A DNA stretch of 64,000 bases from Pseudomonas fluorescens (lineage in GTDB: Bacteria; Pseudomonadota; Gammaproteobacteria; Pseudomonadales; Pseudomonadaceae). This document shows, piece by piece, positions 42,928 through 50,867 of the stretch (position 1 is its first letter; each line of letters starts with the position of its first letter). The stretch is taken from the NCBI RefSeq assembly GCF_004683905.1, contig NZ_CP038438.1, positions 4,154,001 to 4,218,000 on the forward strand, given 5' to 3'. Made by a program: the position numbers and the translations under genes. The notes beneath the pieces were generated by a model, which saw nothing but the letters and a program-made list of their open reading frames with translations, did not search any database and was not told where the DNA came from.

Positions 42928-44640
42928 GTGTTTGCCAACCTGCTGATCATCCTCGCCTCATCCCTGGTGATGATTGCCCTGTTTCGCCGCCTGCGCTTGC
43001 CGCCGGTGCTGGGCTATCTGTGCGTGGGCCTGATGGTGGGCCCGACCGCGTTCAACTGGGTCAACGAGAGCGAGCACCTGCCGGACGTGGCCGAGTTGGG
43101 CGTGGTGTTTCTGCTGTTTTCGCTGGGCCTGGAGTTTTCCCTGTCGAAAATGATCGCGCTGCGCCAGGTGGTGTTTCGCCTGGGCAGTCAGCAGGTATTG
43201 CTCAGCACCGGGGTGCTCGGGCTGGTGCTGATCCTGCTGGGCATGCCGCTGGCCCCGGCAATGTTGCTCGGGGCCGGGCTGTCGTTGTCGTCGACGGCGA
43301 TTGTCACCAAGGAGTTGAGCAGCCTGGGCGAAGTGTTCAGCAGCCACGGGCAGAACGCGGTCGGGGTCTTGCTGTTTCAGGACGTGGTCGCGGTGTTGTT
43401 GCTGACCCTGGTGCCAGTGTTCGCCGGGAGCAGCACGCAAGCCTGGTACTGGGCCTTGCCATTGACGCTGGTGAAGACCGTGGTGCTGTTTTTCGGTCTG
43501 CTGCTGGCCAGCCGCTGGTTGCTGCCACGGCTGTTCCACGAAGTGGCCGCGTCGCGCTCGGCGGAATTGTTCGTCCTGCTGGCGCTGGTGATTGTGCTGC
43601 TGACCGCCTGGCTGACACACCTGCTGGGCCTGTCCCCTGCCCTTGGCGCATTTCTCGCCGGCATGCTGTTGGGCGAGAGCCACTATCGCCATCAGATCGA
43701 GGCCGACATCCGGCCGTTTCGCGACATCCTGCTCGGGGTGTTTTTCGTCAGCATCGGCATGCTGATCGACCTGCAACTGTTCGTCAGTCACAGCCTGCTG
43801 ATTCTCGGCCTGACCCTCGGTCTGATGCTGATCAAAGGCACGGTCGTCGCGCTTTTGGTGAAGTGGCGCGGCAGCGATCACGAAACTGCCTGGCGCAGCG
43901 GCCTGGCGTTGGCGCAGGGCGGGGAATTCTGCTTCGCATTGATGGCGCAGATGCAGCAAAACCGCATGCTGCCTGACGAACTCGGCGGCCTGCTGCTGGC
44001 GGCGACGTTCTGCTCGATGTTGCTGACCCCGCTATTGTTGCGCGGGGCACCGAAAATTGCCCTGCGCCTGCATCGCAAGCCGAATCAGGAGGCGCAAATC
44101 GAGGAAATCAGCGCCCTCAATGCCGGTCTGGATCAACATGTGGTGATTTGCGGCTACGGGCGCGTTGGCCAGTCCATCGGCCGCTTCATGCGCAATGCCA
44201 ATCAACCTTACATCGCGTTGGACAACGATCCGGTGCGCGTGCAGGAAGCCGCGTCCGAGGAAAGTGATGTGCATTATGGCGACTCATCGCGCGGTGACTT
44301 GCTAACGGCCATCGGATTGTTGCGCGCGAAACTGCTGGTGATCGCCGTGGATCAGAGCGATGTCAGTCTGCGAATTCTCAAGGAAGCGCGCCGGCTCAAT
44401 GCGCGGATACCGATTCTGGTGCGCACCCGCGATGACAGCCAATGGGCTGAACTCAAAGCGGCCGGCGCCACCGAAGTGGTGCCGGAGTTATTGGAGTCGA
44501 GCCTGATGCTCGCCTCCCACGCCTTGATCATGCTCGGTCTGCCAGCTCATCAGGTACAGGAGAAAGTCGACCAGGTGCGCATCAATCGCTATCGCCTGTT
44601 GCATGGCTTTTACCCCGGCACCGACGACAAGGAAACTTAG
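42928..44640 (+). CDS. Monovalent cation:proton antiporter, KefB/YbaL family
   Basis: The 570-residue CPA2 antiporter has about 12 membrane helices (1-385) with the conserved GLSLSSTAIVTKEL, LLFQDVVAVLLL and LALAQGGEFCF segments. A C-terminal RCK/TrkA-N nucleotide-binding domain follows (about 415-550; HVVICGYGRVGQSIGRFM). It probably exchanges K+ for H+ under redox or pH control. GTG 42928 is chosen as start because CGGAG precedes it by six bases; the frame is open 20 codons further up. The 3' end overlaps the convergent transporter gene by four bases. Confidence 0.9.
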   Translation: MFANLLIILASSLVMIALFRRLRLPPVLGYLCVGLMVGPTAFNWVNESEHLPDVAELGVVFLLFSLGLEFSLSKMIALRQVVFRLGSQQVLLSTGVLGLVLILLGMPLAPAMLLGAGLSLSSTAIVTKELSSLGEVFSSHGQNAVGVLLFQDVVAVLLLTLVPVFAGSSTQAWYWALPLTLVKTVVLFFGLLLASRWLLPRLFHEVAASRSAELFVLLALVIVLLTAWLTHLLGLSPALGAFLAGMLLGESHYRHQIEADIRPFRDILLGVFFVSIGMLIDLQLFVSHSLLILGLTLGLMLIKGTVVALLVKWRGSDHETAWRSGLALAQGGEFCFALMAQMQQNRMLPDELGGLLLAATFCSMLLTPLLLRGAPKIALRLHRKPNQEAQIEEISALNAGLDQHVVICGYGRVGQSIGRFMRNANQPYIALDNDPVRVQEAASEESDVHYGDSSRGDLLTAIGLLRAKLLVIAVDQSDVSLRILKEARRLNARIPILVRTRDDSQWAELKAAGATEVVPELLESSLMLASHALIMLGLPAHQVQEKVDQVRINRYRLLHGFYPGTDDKET

Positions 44641-45845
44641 TCCTGACTGACCGCGCCGATCTTGTGCAGCGACAGATCGGCGCCGTAATACTCTTGTTCC
44701 TGACTCAGGCGCAGGCCGTGCAAGGCCTTGATCACGCCGTAAACGGCGAATCCGCCGAGCAATGCGACCACCACACCGAGCGCAGTGCCGATCAACTGAC
44801 TGATCAGGCTGACGCCACCGAGGCCACCCAGCGCAGTCTGGCCGAAGATGCCGCAGGCGATCCCGCCCCACACCCCGCACAAACCGTGCAATGGCCACAC
44901 GCCGAGCACATCGTCGATGCGCCATTTGACTTGCGCGGCGGTAAAACACCAGACAAACAACGCACCGGCAATCGCGCCAGTCACCAGCGCACCGACCGGA
45001 TGCATCAGGTCGGAACCGGCGCAGATCGCCACCAGCCCGGCCAACGGGCCGTTGTGCAGAAAGCCCGGGTCATTGCGCCCGACAATCAACGCCGCCACCG
45101 TGCCGCCGACCATGGCCATCAACGAGTTGACTGCAACCAGACCGCTGACGCCTTGCAACGTCTGTGCGCTCATCACGTTGAAGCCGAACCAGCCGACAAT
45201 CAGAATCCACGAACCCAGCGCCAGAAACGGAATGCTCGACGGCGCGAACGCCACCAGCCGCCCTTCGCGATAACGGCCGTTACGCGGGCCGAGCAGCAAA
45301 ACCGCCGCCAGTGCCAGCCAGCCGCCCATGGCGTGCACCACCACCGATCCGGCGAAATCATGGAACGCCGCGCCAAAGCGCGCCGTCAGCCAGGCCTGCA
45401 GACCGAAGTTGCCGTTCCAGACCATGCCCTCGAAAAACGGGTAGATGAACGCCACGATCAGCGCCGTTGCACACAACTGCGGAACGAAGCGCGCACGCTC
45501 GGCAATCCCGCCGGAGATGATCGCCGGAATTGCCGCTGCAAACGTCAGCAGGAAGAAAAACTTCACCAGCCCATATCCGTGATCGGCACTCAGCACCGCC
45601 GCCGGTTGCATGAAGGTGACCCCATAGGAGATCCAATAGCCTATAAAGAAATAGGCCAGGGTCGAAACGGCAAAGTCGCTGAGGATCTTCGACAGTGCGT
45701 TGACCTGGTTTTTCTGGCGCACCGTGCCGACTTCAAGGAAGGCGAAACCGGCGTGCATCGCCAGCACCATCACCGCACCGATCAGAATGAACAACGTGTT
45801 GGAGCTGTGAACCAGCGTGTCCACAGCGCTTTGCAGATTTTCCAT
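44637..45845 (-). CDS. amtB: Ammonium transporter (Amt family)
   Basis: The 402-residue ammonium channel has an 11-helix Amt fold. Key pieces are the gate Phe region (AFLEVGTVRQKNQVN), FAGSVVVHAMGGW with the pore His of the twin-His pair, and GVWPLHGLCGVWGG with the second pore His. The start at 45845 (MENLQSAVDTL) is chosen from the first helix; in-frame codons further up lie in a 200-base leader. No glnK neighbour is present, unlike the classic glnK-amtB pair. Confidence 0.88.
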   Translation of the reverse strand: MENLQSAVDTLVHSSNTLFILIGAVMVLAMHAGFAFLEVGTVRQKNQVNALSKILSDFAVSTLAYFFIGYWISYGVTFMQPAAVLSADHGYGLVKFFFLLTFAAAIPAIISGGIAERARFVPQLCATALIVAFIYPFFEGMVWNGNFGLQAWLTARFGAAFHDFAGSVVVHAMGGWLALAAVLLLGPRNGRYREGRLVAFAPSSIPFLALGSWILIVGWFGFNVMSAQTLQGVSGLVAVNSLMAMVGGTVAALIVGRNDPGFLHNGPLAGLVAICAGSDLMHPVGALVTGAIAGALFVWCFTAAQVKWRIDDVLGVWPLHGLCGVWGGIACGIFGQTALGGLGGVSLISQLIGTALGVVVALLGGFAVYGVIKALHGLRLSQEQEYYGADLSLHKIGAVSQD

Positions 45846-46063
45846 AAAGAGGCAGACCTGAAGGCTAAAAAGGCACCAAAGCGGTTCGCGCGGACAATTC
45901 ATGCACCAAGTTGCGACCGGTCGGTCTGCGCAATGAAGCTGCGATGAACCGGTTTGGCGCACAAGGTCGATGTCCTGACACGAACCAGGATTATTTGAGT
46001 TAAGGTTTTGCTGCATGTACGCCCGCCAACAGCGCACGGCGGCAGCAGAACGCACCACGACAT

Positions 46064-46079
46064 AGCAAAAGCTGTACCA
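46064..46079 (-). promoter_or_regulatory. Candidate sigma-54 promoter of amtB
   Basis: On the minus strand TGGTAC-N5-TTGCT gives the required GG-N10-GC spacing of RpoN promoters, with one mismatch to TGGCAC. Nitrogen-regulated amtB genes commonly use NtrC/RpoN. No clear NtrC dyad was found upstream. Confidence 0.42.
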
Positions 46080-46091
46080 GTCATTTGTACT

Positions 46092-46119
46092 GAACCTTCG
46101 CGCAAGGCTCATACTCGAA
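46092..46119 (+). promoter_or_regulatory. Candidate AlgU (sigma-22) promoter
   Basis: GAACCT, 17 bases, TCGAA: close to the envelope-stress consensus GAACTT-N16/17-TCNAA. It ends 31 bases before the ElaB/YqjD-like ATG. Confidence 0.42.
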
Positions 46120-46150
46120 CGCTTCAGACGTCACTTACGGAGATCCACCC

Positions 46151-46465
46151 ATGGCCAGCATCAAGGCAAAGACTGCTCAAGAAATCCTGATGAACGACTT
46201 CCAGACTCTGGTCGCCGACACCGAGCGGCTGCTCGAACACACCGCGTCCCTGGCGGGCGATCAGGCCGATGAGCTGCGTGATCAGATCCACGACAGCCTG
46301 CTGCGCGCCCGGGAAACCCTGAAGCTGACCGAAGACACCCTGCGTGATCGCGGCCAGGCAGCGGTCACCGCCACCGAAGATTATGTGTCGGCCAACCCTT
46401 GGCAATCAGTGGGTATCGCCGCCGGGGTGGGCTTTCTGATTGGCCTGCTGGCCACTCGGCGCTGA
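46151..46465 (+). CDS. ElaB/YqjD (DUF883)-family membrane protein
   Basis: The 104-residue protein is amphipathic and helical (about 8-80) and ends in a membrane helix (WQSVGIAAGVGFLIGLLATRR) with the terminal arginines typical of the family. E. coli YqjD and ElaB tether ribosomes to the membrane in stationary phase and stress. It is the first of three tightly packed genes matching the E. coli yqjD-yqjE-yqjK order. Confidence 0.9.
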   Translation: MASIKAKTAQEILMNDFQTLVADTERLLEHTASLAGDQADELRDQIHDSLLRARETLKLTEDTLRDRGQAAVTATEDYVSANPWQSVGIAAGVGFLIGLLATRR

Positions 46466-46467
46466 TC

Positions 46468-46854
46468 ATGTCGATCGGCGAATCCGGCCTGGGGTCGGGC
46501 ACCTCCTCTTCCACGCGGCGTCTGGGCGCCGCTGTTCTCGGCTTGCTGCACAGCCATGTCGAACTGTTCGGCATCGAATTGCAGGAGCAGAAATCACGCA
46601 CCGTCAGCCTGTTGCTGTTCGCAGGGCTGGCGCTGGTGTTTGCCCTGCTGTTGCTGGTGGGTCTGTCGACGCTGGTGCTGATCGTGTTCTGGGATACCTA
46701 TCGTCTGGCAGCGATCATCGGCCTGTGCGTGTTCTACACCCTGGCGGCCGCTTTCTGCGGGCTGCGTCTCAAGGCAGCAGTCTTCGATGAATCCTCGCCC
46801 TTCCACGGCACGCTGGAAGAATTGGCCAATGATCGGGAGCGCCTGCTGCCATGA
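46468..46854 (+). CDS. Phage-holin-fold YqjE-like membrane protein
   Basis: The 128-residue protein has two strong membrane helices (about 48-72 and 79-103) after a short cytoplasmic N-terminus. It begins two bases after the preceding stop, and its own stop overlaps the next ATG. It is similar in size and layout to YqjE (holin_9_1 family); function unknown. Confidence 0.85.
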   Translation: MSIGESGLGSGTSSSTRRLGAAVLGLLHSHVELFGIELQEQKSRTVSLLLFAGLALVFALLLLVGLSTLVLIVFWDTYRLAAIIGLCVFYTLAAAFCGLRLKAAVFDESSPFHGTLEELANDRERLLP

Positions 46855-47189
46855 GCCTGCCTGAACTGCCACACAACAGCTCGCGCCGGGAAATGCGCAA
46901 GGCGCTGATCCGCCTGCGCATGGAAATGCATCGTCAGGAAATCCGCCACGAAGCCGGGCAAGTGCTGCAGCCCTTGCAGCGCATGCGCGGCATGACGCAA
47001 AACCTGCAAGGCGGCTTCGGCATCAAGCACGCGCCGCTTTGGGGCGTGGCCGCCGTCACCCTGCTGGGCTTCATCACCGGCAAAGGCGCAAAAAGCGGCG
47101 GTGTTGGCGGGCTGACCCGGCTGATACGGCTGGGCACCAGCCTCGGGCCACTGATCAAACTGGTCATGCAGAGTTCGGGCAAACGCTAA
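46851..47189 (+). CDS. YqjK-like protein
   Basis: The 112-residue protein has a basic helical N-terminus (REMRKALIRLRMEMHRQEIR) and a weak hydrophobic stretch (about 62-76). It overlaps the YqjE-like gene by four bases (ATGA). Assignment rests on gene order and length more than on motifs. Confidence 0.75.
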   Translation: MSLPELPHNSSRREMRKALIRLRMEMHRQEIRHEAGQVLQPLQRMRGMTQNLQGGFGIKHAPLWGVAAVTLLGFITGKGAKSGGVGGLTRLIRLGTSLGPLIKLVMQSSGKR

Positions 47190-47313
47190 GCCGACGCATC
47201 TGGCTACATTCTTGCAATATCCGCGGGATGAACCTCTTTACCCGGAGGTTCAATCCCGCGCGCCTACCCGGTCGGCGGGGTTCATCCAGAACAAGAACGA
47301 CTAAGGAGGCCCC

Positions 47314-48477
47314 GTGATCGACGGGCAACCGCTCGCCTGCTTTCAACCTTTCATCGATACCGCCACCGGACGTATTGCAGGCGTCGAAGCATTGGGTCGC
47401 CTGCGCCAGCCTGACGGCCAACTGGCCTCGGTCGGGCCGTTGTTTGCCGACCCACGCACACCCGCCATCGCCCTGCGCCGGCTCGACCGGCAGATCCGCG
47501 ACAACGCCCTGAGCCGACTGCATGAAGCCCCCGCCGAGTGGTTTCTCAGCCTGAACATGTCGCCGCGCTGGATCAGTCGCCTGCGCGCCGATCAACCGCT
47601 GCCCAGCCTCAAGCAGATGCTGCGCCACGGCGTCGATCCGCAACGCATCGTGTTCGAGATCACTGAACTGGGCGGCAATGGTCAGCGTCTGGCCGAAGTG
47701 GTGGCACGCTACCGCGAGGCAGGAGCGCGGATCGCCATCGATGACTTCGGCGCCGGTTACTCGCAGCTCGATCGGGTGCTGGCGTTGCAGCCGGACATTC
47801 TCAAACTCGACATGCGCCTGTTTCAGGCTGCCGCACTGGGCGGGCCGAGCAGTGACGTGGTCAAGGCTCTGGCGCAAATGGCCGAAAAAACCGGCTGCTG
47901 GATCATCGCCGAAGGCGTGGAAACCGAGGCCCAGCTCAATTTCGCCCTGGAATGCGGTTCGCGCTACGTTCAGGGTTTCCTGTTCGCCCGGGCGCAGGAG
48001 GCGTTTTATCCGACCGACGCCTTCGTGCAGCGCTTTGCCGAACTGCGCCAGCGTTACGTGCGGCAGAAACTGGCCGAACGCGGGCGCCTGATGCAGATGC
48101 GCCAGCAACTCGGCGAACTGATGGCGATCCTCCAGAGCTGGGCTCAGGCCCACGCGCCGCTGAGTGCGCTGCCGCAACTCGAAGCCTTCCCGTGGTTGCT
48201 GCGGTTTTACCAATGCGACCGTCACGGCACCCAACTCACGCCCAACCTCGAATGGCGCAACAACGGCTGGGTCGCCGATAACCGCTATCTGGGCCACAAC
48301 TGGTCATGGCGTCCGTACTTCTATCATTTGCTCGCCGAAGGCTGGGAAGAGCGGCGCCTGACCCTGTCCAGCACCTACCGCGATGCCACCAGCAACCAGT
48401 ATTGCCTGACCGCCGGGCAGTTCTTCGATAACGGCGAGCGCCTGCTGCTGATCGATATTGATGCCGCGGGCTTGTAG
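47314..48477 (+). CDS. EAL-domain cyclic-di-GMP phosphodiesterase with C-terminal sensory domain
   Basis: In this 387-residue protein the EAL domain (about 1-245) retains the metal and catalytic set: Glu25 in EALGR, SLNMSPR, FEITEL, DDFGAGYS, LKLDM, AEGVET and QGFLFARA. It is therefore probably active. The C-terminal 130 residues resemble the YkuI_C Cache/PAS-like domain seen fused to EAL in Bacillus YkuI. GTG start after AAGGAGGCCCC. It sits alone between the YqjK-like gene and dgt. Confidence 0.86.
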   Translation: MIDGQPLACFQPFIDTATGRIAGVEALGRLRQPDGQLASVGPLFADPRTPAIALRRLDRQIRDNALSRLHEAPAEWFLSLNMSPRWISRLRADQPLPSLKQMLRHGVDPQRIVFEITELGGNGQRLAEVVARYREAGARIAIDDFGAGYSQLDRVLALQPDILKLDMRLFQAAALGGPSSDVVKALAQMAEKTGCWIIAEGVETEAQLNFALECGSRYVQGFLFARAQEAFYPTDAFVQRFAELRQRYVRQKLAERGRLMQMRQQLGELMAILQSWAQAHAPLSALPQLEAFPWLLRFYQCDRHGTQLTPNLEWRNNGWVADNRYLGHNWSWRPYFYHLLAEGWEERRLTLSSTYRDATSNQYCLTAGQFFDNGERLLLIDIDAAGL

Positions 48478-48553
48478 TTCCGCTTGCAGGTGTGTGGCTG
48501 AACCGGGAAGCTAGGGCAACAGTCATCCCAGTCACCGACGGAGAGAACCAGCC

Positions 48554-49882
48554 TTGGATTGGCAGACCCTGCTCAACCGCGAACGCCTTGGAAAACCGCT
48601 GCACAGCCCGCAAGAGCTTGGCCGCAGCCCGTTCCACAAAGACCACGACCGCATCATCTTCTCCGGTGCCTTCCGCCGTCTGGGCCGCAAGACCCAGGTG
48701 CATCCGGTGTCGAGTAACGACCACATCCACACCCGGCTGACCCACTCGCTGGAAGTCAGCTGCGTCGGGCGCTCGCTGGGCATGCGCGTCGGTGAAACCT
48801 TGCGCAGCGCCCTGCCCGACTGGTGCGACCCGAGCGACCTGGGCATGGTCGTGCAATCGGCCTGCCTGGCCCATGACATCGGCAATCCGCCGTTCGGCCA
48901 CTCCGGTGAAGACGCGATTCGGCACTGGTTCCAGCAGGCCGCCGGGCGCGGCTGGCTCGACGGCATGAGCGAAGCCGAGCGCGGTGACTTCCTCAATTTC
49001 GAAGGCAATGCGCAAGGCTTCCGGGTGCTGACTCAGCTGGAGTATCACCAGTTCGACGGCGGTACCCGCCTCACCTACGCCACCCTCGGCACCTATCTGA
49101 AGTATCCGTGGACCGCCCGTCACGCCGACTCGCTGGGCTACAAGAAACACAAGTTCGGCTGCTATCAGAGCGAACTGCCGCTGCTGGAGCAGATCGCCCA
49201 CAAGCTCGGCCTGCCACAACTGGAAGACCAGCGCTGGGCGCGCCACCCATTGGTGTACCTGATGGAGGCTGCCGACGACATCTGCTACGCGCTGATCGAC
49301 CTCGAAGACGGCCTGGAAATGGAGCTGCTGGAGTACGCGGAAGTCGAATCGCTGCTGCTCGGTCTGGTGGGAGACGATCTGCCGGAAACCTATCGCCAGC
49401 TCGGCCCGCAGGATTCGCGTCGACGCAAACTGGCGATCCTGCGCGGCAAGGCCATCGAGCACCTGACCAACGCCGCTGCCCGGGCATTCGTCGAGCAACA
49501 GGATGCGCTGCTGGCCGGCACCCTGCACGGCGACCTGGTGGAACACATGCACGGCCCGGCCAAACGCTGCGTACTCAACGCCAAGGACATCGCCCGCAAG
49601 AAAATCTTCCAGGACAAACGCAAGACGCTGCATGAAATCGGCGCCTACACCACCCTGGAAATCCTCCTCAACGCGTTCTGCGGCGCGGCCCTGGAGCAAC
49701 ATGGCGGCCGCACGCCGTCGTTCAAGAGCCGCCGGATCCTCGATCTGCTGGGCAACAATGCGCCGGATCCCCATGGCCCGCTGCACACCTCGTTCCTGCG
49801 CATGATCGACTTCATCGCCGGGATGACCGACAGCTACGCCAGTGACATGGCGCTGGAAATGACCGGGCGTTCCAGCCACTGA
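48554..49882 (+). CDS. dgt: Deoxyguanosine triphosphate triphosphohydrolase (Dgt-like)
   Basis: The 442-residue HD-superfamily enzyme splits dGTP (or other dNTPs) into nucleoside and tripolyphosphate. The metal-binding HD residues lie in IHTRLTHSLEV and LAHDIGNPPFGHSGEDAI, with a later EAADDICYALIDLEDG Asp. It starts at TTG 48554 with GGAGAGAACC upstream; no ATG start is available near the conserved N-terminus. Confidence 0.92.
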   Translation: MDWQTLLNRERLGKPLHSPQELGRSPFHKDHDRIIFSGAFRRLGRKTQVHPVSSNDHIHTRLTHSLEVSCVGRSLGMRVGETLRSALPDWCDPSDLGMVVQSACLAHDIGNPPFGHSGEDAIRHWFQQAAGRGWLDGMSEAERGDFLNFEGNAQGFRVLTQLEYHQFDGGTRLTYATLGTYLKYPWTARHADSLGYKKHKFGCYQSELPLLEQIAHKLGLPQLEDQRWARHPLVYLMEAADDICYALIDLEDGLEMELLEYAEVESLLLGLVGDDLPETYRQLGPQDSRRRKLAILRGKAIEHLTNAAARAFVEQQDALLAGTLHGDLVEHMHGPAKRCVLNAKDIARKKIFQDKRKTLHEIGAYTTLEILLNAFCGAALEQHGGRTPSFKSRRILDLLGNNAPDPHGPLHTSFLRMIDFIAGMTDSYASDMALEMTGRSSH

Positions 49883-50232
49883 CAGAAAAAAAGTTGCTCA
49901 ACCGGGTCAGGCAACTGCCCGGATGAGCGATGCCTCGATTGAACCGGTTCTGTGGTCTCAGGCAAACGGATCGACTGAAAGGTAAATCCGTTTAACAGCC
50001 AACTACGCAAACAAAACCTTGTTTATTCAAGGTTCGACAAGCAACTTAAAACATTCAGATAAACAAATCAGCACAACACTTCCTTACGCGACACAGAGTT
50101 TGGTCGTAGTCGGTTTCCTTTTAGTGCGTAGGACTTATCCTATATTGCCGCAACAGCCCCGGGAGTTCATGCGGCAGCTCATTTATCTGAGCTAAGGTGC
50201 GCCCTTTATTCGCGCACGTATGGGATTTGATT
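49883..50232. other. AT-rich promoter region of the BvgA-like operon
   Basis: 350 bases without a gene, lower in GC than the flanks. It holds the palindrome TAGGA-CTTA-TCCTA (50129-50142) about 90 bases before the regulator ATG, next to a possible -10 (TATATT at 50141). A modest hairpin, CCGGG/GCCCGG, lies just after dgt. Confidence 0.55.
50129..50142. promoter_or_regulatory. Palindrome TAGGA-N4-TCCTA
   Basis: A perfect 5-base dyad with a four-base CTTA spacer, upstream of a LuxR/NarL-type regulator gene. It fits the size of operators bound by NarL-type dimers. Autoregulation is an inference. Confidence 0.45.
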
Positions 50233-50859
50233 ATGAACTCCGTTTTTATTGTCGATGATCACCCCGTCATCCGACTTGCCGTTCGAATGCTGCTCGAGCA
50301 TGAAGGTTACAAGGTCGTCGGCGAAACCGATAACGGGGTCGATGCCATGCAAATGGTCCGCGAATGCATGCCCGACCTGATCATCCTTGATATCAGCATA
50401 CCCAAACTCGACGGCCTGGAAGTTCTCGCCCGGTTCAACGCCATGGGCACCCCGCTCAAAACCCTGGTACTGACGGCGCAATGCCCGACGCTGTTCGGCA
50501 TTCGCTGCATGCAGTCCGGTGCATCCGGTTATGTCTGCAAAGTGGAAGACTTGAGTGAACTGGTCAGTGCGATCAAGGCGGTACTTTCCGGTTACAACTA
50601 TTTCCCCAGCCAGGCATTGAATCCGGTACGCCTCGACGACGTGCGTTATGCCGAACTGGAGTTATTCAAATCCGTCAACGACCGCGAGCTGATGGTCCTG
50701 CAATTATTTGCCCAAGGGCGCACCAACAAGGAAATAGCCAAGGGCATGTTTCTCAGTAACAAGACAGTCAGTACCTACAAAAAACGCCTGATGCAAAAAC
50801 TCAAGGCCAGATCTCTGGTGGAACTGATCGAGATGGCCAAACGCAACGCGCTAGTGTGA
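50233..50859 (+). CDS. BvgA/EvgA-like response regulator
   Basis: The 208-residue regulator has a receiver domain (FIVDDHPVIRLAVR, phospho-Asp in LIILDISIPKLDG near 53) and a LuxR-type DNA-binding domain (NDRELMVLQLFAQGRTNKEI, LSNKTVSTYKKRLMQKL). The start at 50233 gives MNSVFIVDDHP. The BvgS-like kinase begins eight bases after its stop, so the two are one operon and almost certainly partners. P. aeruginosa RocA1-type regulators are the closest conceptual relatives. Confidence 0.9.
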   Translation: MNSVFIVDDHPVIRLAVRMLLEHEGYKVVGETDNGVDAMQMVRECMPDLIILDISIPKLDGLEVLARFNAMGTPLKTLVLTAQCPTLFGIRCMQSGASGYVCKVEDLSELVSAIKAVLSGYNYFPSQALNPVRLDDVRYAELELFKSVNDRELMVLQLFAQGRTNKEIAKGMFLSNKTVSTYKKRLMQKLKARSLVELIEMAKRNALV

Positions 50860-50867
50860 GAGCCTGA

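Larger units (their letters stand above)
45846..46150. other. Intergenic region amtB / yqjD-like gene
   Basis: 305 bases holding a candidate sigma-54 promoter for amtB (46064-46079) and a candidate AlgU-type promoter for the opposite gene (46092-46119). The amtB leader would be about 210 bases. No coding sequence was supported. Confidence 0.55.
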
